This document shows, piece after piece, positions 56,445-64,000 of a stretch of 64,000 nt of DNA. Source of the DNA: Arctopsyche grandis (Eukaryota; Arthropoda; Insecta; Trichoptera; Hydropsychidae). Both the position numbers and the translations under genes were made by a program. The first letter of the stretch is position 1. Each line of letters opens with the position of its first letter. The notes beneath the pieces were generated by a model. That model did not search any database. It saw only the letters and a list, made by a program, of their open reading frames with translations, and was not told where the DNA came from. The DNA lies in NCBI RefSeq assembly GCF_051622035.1, contig NC_135356.1, positions 12,882,079 through 12,946,078 on the forward strand, in the 5' to 3' direction.

Positions 56445-57520
56445 CAGAGCTGTGGAGTCGGAGTCGGAGTCGTGGAGTCGCGGTGTTTTGGCCGGAGTCG
56501 GAGTCATGAAAAATGAGCGATTCCGACCATTTTTTCTCCGAACTTGAAGTCTGGCTTCGTCATCCTTATATGGTGACAAAAGTATTGCAAGCAAAAAACT
56601 TGACTCCTGGTGAATTTTACAAGGAGTGGATGAGCATTATTTTTCGTGTGTCTAAAATTCAGAATAATATTATTGAAATAATACTAAAAAAACGGCATGC
56701 TATTCAGAGAAAAACATTTACTGGATAATGATATTCTATTGACTGGGATATATGTTGACCCCATGGTTTGATCCATATTCACAAGAACATATAAATAGAG
56801 CTATGAATGCTCTGTTTGAATTAACGTATGAAAGGTCTTCGAGTGGGAAACGAGACGAAATCAGGCAGCTTTGATCAATCAATACTTGAATTATCATCAT
56901 CTTCATCCGACACCACTGAATCTGGAGACGAATTTGAAAAACATCTCAATGAACAAGATGAAATAAATCGTCCTCGTTTGAGTCCCAATATAGCAGACGA
57001 AGGAGACTTTTTCAAAATTTAAAAATGAATTTTACGATGCATTGAAAATGGTGGAAAAAATTGACTGAGCTTATAATTTAAATGTTAAAATGGCAATACA
57101 GCAGTATCCAGAAATCTTAAAAGATTCAGTGTCGATCGTTACAGTATTTCCGCCAATCCAAGTATCCGTAAAGCGGTTATTTTCCGCTCTTAAAATCCTC
57201 AATTCTGATTTGAGATCTTCTACGAATACAGATTTAATAGAAGCAATGTTGTTTTTAAGAATAAATTCAAATAAATAATTAATAAAGTTTGATCTTGTTT
57301 TATTTTTATGCCTATAACATGAAAAATATTTGCAAAAGTAGAAAAACAACCTGATAAAATTTAAAATTTTTGAGTCGGATTCGGAGTCGGAGTCGTGTTG
57401 TTAGTAAATATCCAATTCGGAGTCGTGTTGTTGGTAAATATCCGAGTCGGAGTCGTGTTGTTGGTAAATATCGGAATCGGAGTCGGAGTCGTGATTTTTT
57501 TTAACGACTCCACAGCCCTG
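56445..57520 (+). mobile_element. hAT transposon relic, 1076 bp ('GTCGGAGTCGG' type)
   Basis: The ends CAGAGCTGTGGAGTCGGAGT and CGACTCCACAGCCCTG are inverted. The flanks CTTGCGCG (56437-56444) and CTTGCACG (57521-57528) agree at 7 of 8. The interior 57090-57278 codes IQVSVKRLFSALKILNSDLR, the hAT dimerisation motif, ending AMLFLRINSNK-stop. An acidic fragment, LSSSSSDTTESGDEFEKHL, lies at 56885. The transposase is broken in several places. Confidence 0.85.
57365..57490. repeat. GAGTCGGAGTCG minisatellite within the hAT end
   Basis: GAGTCGTGTTGTTGGTAAAT with variants repeats about three times at roughly 34-base spacing, amid GGAGTCGGAGTC hexamers, just inside the right terminus. Confidence 0.7.
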
Positions 57521-57571
57521 CTTGCACGAGATCGCTTTTTGCGGAATAATTAATCCCTTTACCCCTTTATA

Positions 57572-58290
57572 GGGGTAAACGGACTACTAATCATATGTGA
57601 ACCAGTCACAAGACAACCGGTCGCTCTAGATCAGTCACACGTGATCACTCGTCAAACTAAAACTTGTCACGAGAAAACTGGTCACACCCTAAGACTGGTC
57701 ACGAGAAAACTGGTCACATCCTAAAATCGGTCACGAGAAAACTGGTTGACCGATTTTAGGGTGTGACCAGTTTTCTCGTGACCAGTTTTAGTGTGACGGG
57801 TGATCACGTGTGACCGATCTAGAGCGACCGGTTGTCCTGTGACTAGTTCACCGGTCTCCGTGACGGGCCGGAATGTGAAATTACCGAAAACGCAAATATC
57901 AGAAGGCAAAGATCGAAAATCGAAAGATCTTAAGTCGAAAGATCAAAAAAAGGGTGCATGGTAAACGGTACATACTCACTTAATTTGCGCGAGCAGGATA
58001 CAACAGGAACAAGAGGAACAGGCTTTTCCTCCCGTATTATTGTGCGCGCGCAGAATACGGGAGGAAAAGCCTGTTCCTCTTGTTCCTGTTGTATCCTGCT
58101 CGCGCAAATTAAGTGAGTATGTACCGTTTACCATGCACCCTTTTTTACATACCTCTTTTGTTTTTGATTTTTCCACTTAAGATCTTTCGATTTTCGATCT
58201 TTGCCTTCCGATATTTGCGTTTTCGGTAATTTCACATTCCGGCCCGTGAGGTAGACCCCTAGTACACATATGACTAGTAGTCCGTTTACC
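57572..58290. mobile_element. long palindromic MITE with a foldback inserted in its right arm
   Basis: The left arm GGTAAACGGACTACTAATCA, then CAAGACAACCGGTCGCTCTA, pairs with TAGAGCGACCGGTTGTCCTG and, beyond the insert, CATATGACTAGTAGTCCGTT. The centre has three GGTCACGAGAAAACTGGT-type units. Removing the insert restores a continuous palindrome of about 305 bp. Confidence 0.8.
57851..58258. mobile_element. foldback element, 408 bp, inserted in another palindrome
   Basis: Ends CCGGTCTCCGTGACGGGCCG and CGGCCCGTGAGGTAGACCC. Flanks CTAGTTCA (57843-57850) and CTAGTACA (58259-58266) agree at 7 of 8. This is the longest and best-paired copy of the family in the window. Confidence 0.85.
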
Positions 58291-58299
58291 TTATAGCAG

Positions 58300-58470
58300 C
58301 GGTTTCCAAACTTTATGCTACTACGCCTCCCTAAAAAAAAATTTTTTTTTGCGCCTCCCTACTTTTTATTTTTTAATAGATATTATAATATAGACACGTT
58401 TTAAATAATAAACCTTTATTTTTAAAAAAATACTGAACACTACAATGGACAGAATAATAAAAAATAAGGG
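58300..58470. other. one-ended hAT-like remnant
   Basis: CAGCGGTTTCCAAACTTTAT followed by CGCCTCCCTAAAAAAAAATT resembles a common hAT 5' terminus; no right end seen. Confidence 0.35.
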
Positions 58471-58673
58471 GTAAATGGACTATTCGTCACATTGGGGTGG
58501 TCACAAAGACAATTTTTGCCATGAAAATCGCGAATACACAATATTTGGCACTCAAGTTCTCGTTACTATGATAGTTATCGTTAGTATGATGGACTTTTCG
58601 GCTGCCAGATGTTCTGTTATAGAGATATTAGTGACTTTGTGACGAGTAATTTGTGACCAGTAATCACCGAACC
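58470..58673. mobile_element. 'GGTTCGGTGATTATTCCGC' family, partial
   Basis: CACTCAAGTTCTCGTTACTA, GCTGCCAGATGTTCTGTTAT and the end GTAATCACCGAACC match the family. The left boundary is uncertain. Confidence 0.5.
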
Positions 58674-58861
58674 AAAATAAGGCTTATAGGCTAACATGAT
58701 CAGTCGACTATTTGTTAATGGCAACTCTGCAACAGATCTTCCGACATTGACAGACGGCTCTCTGACAGCTGGTGTCGCCGTATCTTCACCTTCGACTCCA
58801 GTCCAATCAAGTACATACTATTTAATTGCAATACACTTTTAAATGATAACCTGCACTGTAA

Positions 58862-59281
58862 GGGGGTCTGCACACTTGCCGGATCGTCCGGTGCGGCCCG
58901 CAAGCTGCCGGTAGCCGTTCCGAACGATCGCGGCCGCATTGAGGGCGTAAACCGCAATCCGCCTCGATCGTAACATTTTTTAAATTTCGTCCCATGCTCG
59001 TCTCTTTGCCGTCCTATCACTGTAGCTTTTGTCTTTCAAGTCCCAAAGGCATACTCTACTTTGGACCGGTGAAAAATGAATCGACCGGTGTTGAACATCG
59101 TGTAGTAATCGAGCTGTACACGAATGTGCGCGCCGACGACCGACTGAAAACCGCACCCTGAATTGAAACATCCGCAGAAGCCTGCGGTTCGCACGACCGC
59201 ATAGTGTGGCGGCTATCGCTCATTTGTATGAAAACGGACAAACGGGAGAACTGCACCGGTCTGGTAAGTGTGCTGACGCCC
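58862..59281 (-). mobile_element. PIF/Harbinger-like element, 420 bp, with a MADF remnant
   Basis: The ends GGGGGTCTGCACACTTGCC and GGTAAGTGTGCTGACGCCC are imperfect inverted repeats, flanked by TAA at 58859-58861 and 59282-59284. The minus strand at 59060-58980 reads CLWDLKDKSYSDRTAKRRAW then DEI, the Myb/SANT-like MADF signature of the Harbinger accessory protein. Confidence 0.75.
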
Positions 59282-59284
59282 TAA

Positions 59285-60175
59285 TACAACCATTTGCGAT
59301 GCGAAAAAATTTTTTTTTATATGTATTTCAATCTCATGTGCAATATCGCGCGTTTCTCTAGGCCCCATATGGAAAAACCGTCTATCGACTTGCGTATCCA
59401 TATGGCCACATACTTCCAAGTGTTGCAATGAGCAATCCTATTATTTCCGTTTTAGCATCTTTTGATTTTCTGCCGGCTTAAACTCAAATTTTCATCCTAT
59501 TGAGATTATGAGGTTAAGATTTAATACAGATGGTGCTTTTTGTGCAATGTAACCTGCTCTCACTGATTTTATTTCTAATGATTTATCCAGTTTAATTGTT
59601 GTGACGAATCCAATAAATGGATATCCTCCCCCTTAGTTTCTAGCAAATTCGAATTATTAGCATCTCGAATTTGTTGAATCTTATAAAATGCTGTATATCA
59701 TAAAATATTGATATATTGTATATACAAATATACTCTATTGTATTATACTCTATTGTATTGTCCTGTTATATTTGAAAATCTAACTATATATGTCGCTTTG
59801 GGGTAATTTCTGTCATGGCAAAATAAAACAATACATATAATGTGAAGTTTAATTTTCCAGACCACGGTACGAAATGCAAGCGAATTGATTTATTCGAACG
59901 GACTTTTCAGAGGGCCTTTATAAAAATCAATACATAATGTATTTCTCGCAAATTTGCTCTGTATCATAAATTTGTTGATTGTCTCTATTTGTATTCTATG
60001 TACTGTTACGTTTGTAAAATTATTACTTATGTATAAAAAATTGATCTAACCATATACATATGTCGTCTTGGGATAATTCCTGTTACGGCACATGTGATGT
60101 ATGTTTGTAAAAATAAATAAATATATGTATATGTATGGAAGTGGTATTGCACCATCGCGTAACTTGCGTTATTAG
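59285..60175. repeat. two diverged LINE-like 3' tails; no gene seen
   Basis: TATGTCGCTTTGGGGTAATT at 59788 and TATGTCGTCTTGGGATAATT at 60059 are followed by GGCAAAATAAAAC and GTAAAAATAAATAAATA. Each is preceded by similar AT-rich sequence, suggesting two insertions of one family. Confidence 0.5.
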
Positions 60176-60895
60176 TTTGATTTTTGATTTTTAAATGCTT
60201 TTTATTATTACGAAATTATGTTCACAATACATCTTATATCTATGTTAATAGCTACTGATCTACTGATCATTTTCTATTTTACAATTTAATTTAATTTGGT
60301 TAGTAATCATAGTATTATATTATTCTAATGTTAATCTACAGCATAATAGGAAAAAGAGCTCAAAAACCTATTTACAATCCTTATACATATAAATGCTCAT
60401 AATTACAGAGCGGACCCAAAGCGCGCTGTTCATTGTTCACATGTTGTAAATCCATTGTTAAAAGTTTGCCGAGCCTTTTTTACAAAGCATTTACAATAAT
60501 GGAACAATAGACGGCGCGCTTCCGGTCCTACCTCTACTCATAATACATCTAATACATAATATTAATTAAAGACTCTCTAAAGTCGATAACCTAAAGCAGA
60601 TTGTGTTTAGTTAATCTGTGTGTTATACCTGAAGGGTATAGACATTTTGTTGTAATCACCGAGACTCTTCACAAGTGTGTAGTATGGTTATTAGTGATTC
60701 TGTCATAGAATCTACTGGTTAGTTTGTTAGTAATGTCTGTAACAAACGGAATATTATATATGGCATGCAGTTTTTTCAAGTATATATGGGTGTATTATAA
60801 ATTATTTTTAGGGATTTATTTTGTATTACTTGGAGCTTGGAAAGGTTAGTATTCGAGGCGTTATTCCATACAGGTGAAGCATAGGTTAAGCGTTA
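60176..60895 (-). mobile_element. Jockey-like LINE, 3' part with RT C-terminus, split by a MITE
   Basis: The minus strand at 60895-60780 codes LTYASPVWNNASNTNLSKLQ, then VIQNKSLKIIYNTP, the typical C-terminal region of Jockey-clade reverse transcriptase ORFs, followed by several stops. The tail matches 3245, 31655 and 42238. The MITE at 60404-60536 interrupts the tail. Confidence 0.8.
60404..60536. mobile_element. 133-bp hAT MITE inside the Jockey tail
   Basis: Flanked by perfect CTCATAAT repeats at 60396-60403 and 60537-60544. Ends TACAGAGCGGACCCAAAGCG and GGTCCTACCTCTA. Same length as both copies at 13419 and 13560. Confidence 0.88.
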
Positions 60896-61057
60896 TTAGT
60901 ACATATGTACATATGTATGCTTATGCGAACGATTCTTTACTAATAACTCTCGTTATTCAATATATTTTCTGATTTACAACTTAAACAACCATAGTTGTTT
61001 CTTTTTTTTTCAGATTTCGTTGTATCTTTCGAAAGAGGAAGTTCTTTCGAACATATC

Positions 61058-63794
61058 ATGTCTTCAGATTACAATAACGATTCGTCGTCGGATATCGATA
61101 TGACCTCAGAAAGTGGTACCACGGAATCTGAAATGCCGACAGAACATGAAATGTCTACTGACGAATCATTGCCAGAATGCAATACGTTTAAGAAAGGCTA
61201 TATTCACACCTCCTTACACGGTTGCATTGTTTGTAGAAGAGCCGTGAGCAAGTACATATATATACTGTTTGATATTATAGTACAATGACATTTGAATGTG
61301 TAAATGTGTTTGAAACGTGTTGTATTTGATGTATTTGATGTCCCCATTATATTGAATGTATGAATTGACTTGTGATCGCCAACGTGTTGAGGACTTCAGG
61401 AAGTGATGTTAGCGGCAACCGTTCGGAATACCCGACACGGCGAAAAGGTTAAGGTTGAAATATTAAGTTATAGTTCTACTCTGGAAAACGTATATTTGAT
61501 TTTTCATTGAAAATGGAATGGATAATAGAAACCTGTGTATAATATTATCCAAACGAAAAATCGTTTTTGCAAATAATTTAAACGACTCTTTTCTTATTTC
61601 TTGAAGTCTTCTCATGGATGGTGTCGCATTCGTCGAAACGCGATTCGATAAACTACAGCACCATACTGCTATACAGGGTGTTCTGAAGCTAAGTGCAAGG
61701 CCTTAAAAGGATGATAGCTCATATCATTTAGAAAATTTTGAGCCATACATACATACTTTTCAGTACAAAGTTTCATATTTAGTCATCCTTAAAAATGAAA
61801 TAAAAAAAAAAACCGTGAGACTTTGTGCTGAGGTATGTATGGCTCAAAATGTTCTAAGTTGTGACGCATTGGGGCAACCTGTCAGGTCACATTGGTCATT
61901 AATTTGTTATTGTTATTCTTTATCCATTTATTTATATTTATTATATAATCTATATATATAAAAAAATAATGTTTGTCTGTCTGTGTCGTATGCGTTCCTA
62001 TACCATTCAACCGGTTGCGATGAAACTTACATGAGTTATTGTGTGCATGCCCACGATGTTTTCTGTAAAAAAATCCCACCCTAAAACGGGAATTGCATGC
62101 GTTATTGTGGCATTGCAACGCATGCCGGGTTAGTAATAAATATAATAAAATAAAAAAGTATGAGCTATCAAAGGCCTTGCAGTTAGCTTCAGAACACTGT
62201 ATATTGCGATCTATTTTTTTTAATACTCTCGGATCTGCGGAACGATTTTTCGTACCATATACGGAGTTTCGGAAAGACACAATAATATTTTCTGTTTTCG
62301 GAGTTTCAAATATATTTACTAATTTTTAATACTAAGCAGCCACTGCAAAGCTACGTTTTTTTCAAAAATATTTTTAATCTTTTCAAAATTTGTCCTTTTT
62401 TATTCAAAATTTACAAGCTCGCCCAGGGGAACCAATCTTGTGCTGTTTCCATTAAATCCACCTCTATCAAGATACCAAGACGAACTTCGAATGAAAATGC
62501 TGGATATGAGGAAAAACAAAATATATTTTTTCATTGAGCCGATTATGTTTATGAAATGATTGTTTGTATAAAAATACTCTGTGTTGTATTTGAAGTACAA
62601 TCGAAAATCACAAGTAATTATATGCATGTACAGTTGAAATGATTGTATAATAATTACTTGTGTTGTACCTTAAGGTTTCCACCGCATCCTAGGTTTATAC
62701 AACTCTATGAAGAAATATAAGTAAGTATAAATTTTATATATTTTGCACATGTTTTCTAAAAATTTTTCACCATTTATATGCACCTATGTATGAATGTATG
62801 TATTGTTTAACAAAAGCTTTGCGAACATTTGATAAATTGTTTGTGGAATTTTAGATGATCGCATTAACTGTTGATTGCTTGTCTAACGACCGACTTTCAT
62901 ATATACTATACTATCATTTATTATTTTCTGCTTATATCACGCGACTTGTTGACGTGTAACATACCACTGAATCCATTGCTTCTTCATTTATAACCGAATG
63001 ACTTCACATTGATATATATTTTTTTCACTTAAAATTGAATGATGAAAAGTCTAGACATGAAATGCTCGCATTTAATGTACGGTCAACTATTATTATAATC
63101 AAGGCTGTGGAGTCGAACGAAAACGCTTCCATATTTGATTTCAATGCATTGCTGAATGATTTGAAGAACATTCAGAGTGAGATTTTTTCACGACTCGACT
63201 CGGCACCGTTGATTTAGCAACTTTATATGTAAATTTATATATTATATAATGTATACCTGTGTTATATATAATGCTTTATGATTCGTGTTTTGATTTATAT
63301 ATATATATATACATACTGTATGTATGTATATATACACACACGCACACACAGAATAGCGCTATTATATTATATGTACGATATACATATCTTTTTCATACGA
63401 TTTTTTACTTACTCACAGTTCTAAATTCGAGGAAGCCTACCGGTATGCTTTAATAATAATGACAGCATTTAAGGAGGACATCAGGTTGTTTAGACGGCTG
63501 GTCAGTGAGATTAAAACTGATATATGCTCATCGTGCTTGATGCTAGTGTACAAATACAAAAAATATCCCCCCGGAACAACAGTGGACTGGAATCACGTCA
63601 GTTGATATATAATATTCATTTGAAAACGTCTTTAGATTTATTATTTGAATTTTGAGTTCGACCAAACATTACAGATAATCGACTCGAGAATTCCTGGCGA
63701 AGAAAAGGCAGAGGCAACAATGGTTAATGTAGACCCTCTGGTACCACCAGCTAGAGAAGTTGAAAATCCACCAGACCAGCTCGATGACGATTGA
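61058..63794 (+). CDS. unrecognised gene, at least four exons, acidic N-terminus
   Basis: Exon A starts after an acceptor at 61013 and ends at the GTGAGC donor after 61243. With ATG 61058 it codes 62 residues, rich in S, D, E and T, then HTSLHGCIVCRRA with a CxxC pair. The frame is also open upstream to the acceptor, so the true start may lie in an earlier exon. A middle exon is likely near 63045-63178 (frame SRHEMLAFNVRS, ends NIQ before GTGAGA). Exon C is 63419-63596 (FEEAYRYALIIMTAFKEDIR, then ICSSCLMLVYKYKKYPPG with another CxxC). The last exon is 63675-63794 (IIDSRIPGEEKAEAT to LDDD-stop), joined in phase 0. The junction between the middle exon and exon C does not fit in phase, so a small exon is missing or the middle exon is wrong. 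I do not recognise the family. Confidence 0.45.
61858..61948 (-). mobile_element. LINE-like 3' tail inside the mariner-like MITE
   Basis: GTGACGCATTGGGGCAACCT and CTGTCAGGTCACATTGGTC form the hairpin-type tail, with an AT-rich run to the right, inverted. It resembles the SINE and LINE tails at 820 and 22010 in layout but not in sequence. Confidence 0.5.
61949..62140 (+). mobile_element. short Helitron-like element
   Basis: Starts TCTATATATATAAAAAAATA, then ATGTTTGTCTGTCTGTGTCG and ACCATTCAACCGGTTGCGAT, a common insect Helitron 5' end. It ends AACGGGAATTGCATGCGTTA and GCAACGCATGCCGGGTTAGT, a hairpin close to the 3' end. No Rep/helicase remains. Confidence 0.6.
62200..63040. other. intronic stretch of the unrecognised gene; no exon supported
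   Basis: AT-rich. A missing small exon of the gene ending at 63794 may lie here or at 63180-63418, but no candidate has good splice sites and a fitting phase. Confidence 0.3.
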
Positions 63795-64000
63795 AACACT
63801 GGATTTAAAAACGCATGTAATTATGTCAATATTGTATAAAGAATAGATATTTTTGTAAACGTGTACTCGATACACGGAAGACTGAGAAGGATAGTCATTT
63901 ATATATAGTAGTATTTAAAATGTGATAATTAATATGATCAGTTTACATACATGTGATTGCTGATTTTTTTTTTTGTTTTTGTGAACTGATCGAATGAGAT

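Larger units (their letters stand above)
56294..57550. mobile_element. 'GGTTCGGTGATTATTCCGC' element, split by a hAT element
   Basis: The left end GGTTCGGTGATTATTCCGCA and AAAAGCGATCTCGCG pair with CACGAGATCGCTTTTTGCGG and AATAAT at 57525-57550. The hAT at 56445-57520 divides it. Confidence 0.65.
61674..62199. mobile_element. mariner-like MITE, split by a LINE tail and a Helitron-like segment
   Basis: CAGGGTGTTCTGAAGCTAAG and TTAGCTTCAGAACACTG are inverted ends, extended inward by GCAAGGCCTT and GATAGCTCATA, and flanked by TATA on both sides (TA target). It lies in the first large intron of the unrecognised gene. Confidence 0.7.

Noticed and set aside
63290-63350. Repeated AT/TATG/CA units considered as a regulatory or CRISPR-like array
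   Set aside because: Plain dinucleotide and tetranucleotide microsatellite; there are no spacer-repeat units.

Overview
The window is AT-rich animal nuclear DNA, almost certainly from an insect. Genes are split by GT-AG introns, the spacer is crowded with transposon fossils, and one gene has the domain order of the selectin-like insect gene furrowed. I could not fix the insect order from sequence alone. There is no bacterial-style gene, operon, CRISPR array or rRNA, and I saw no LTR or virus-like element.

Layout. 1-17.6 kb holds no gene I can support; it is a mosaic of MITEs, hAT relics and LINE fragments. 17.6-33.7 kb (+) holds the furrowed-like gene: a candidate signal-peptide exon near 17.68 kb, then 17 exons from 22.53 to 33.69 kb coding Sushi, F5/8C-type fucolectin domain, C-type lectin, ten Sushi, one transmembrane helix and a tyrosine-rich tail. 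33.97-40.66 kb is repeat-filled spacer. 40.72-43.35 kb (+) is a complete four-exon SLC66A3/PQLC3 gene (PQ-loop membrane protein, 210 aa). 45.27-48.76 kb (-) is an RTE-type LINE with a long intact reverse transcriptase frame, nested inside the remnant of a different LINE. 49.08-55.19 kb (-) is a complete ten-exon BTB-BACK-Kelch gene (560 aa). 55.2-60.9 kb is a dense stack of nested DNA transposons. 61.0-63.8 kb (+) holds exons of an acidic-start gene that I do not recognise.

The four host genes look unrelated in function: a cell-surface adhesion receptor, a small multispanning transporter-like protein, a putative cullin-3 adaptor and an unknown. Nothing suggests co-regulation.

The most informative content is the transposon stratigraphy. 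Several elements can be bounded to the base by target-site duplications. They include four copies of a 102/133-bp hAT MITE (two in tandem sharing one 8-bp target), hAT elements in a furrowed intron, in an RTE fragment and in another MITE, TTAA-flanked MITE pairs, TAA/TTA-flanked Harbinger-like MITEs, and a foldback family with one copy inserted in the arm of another palindromic element. All coordinates were read by eye from the sequence; names of known families are by remembered similarity, not by a search.
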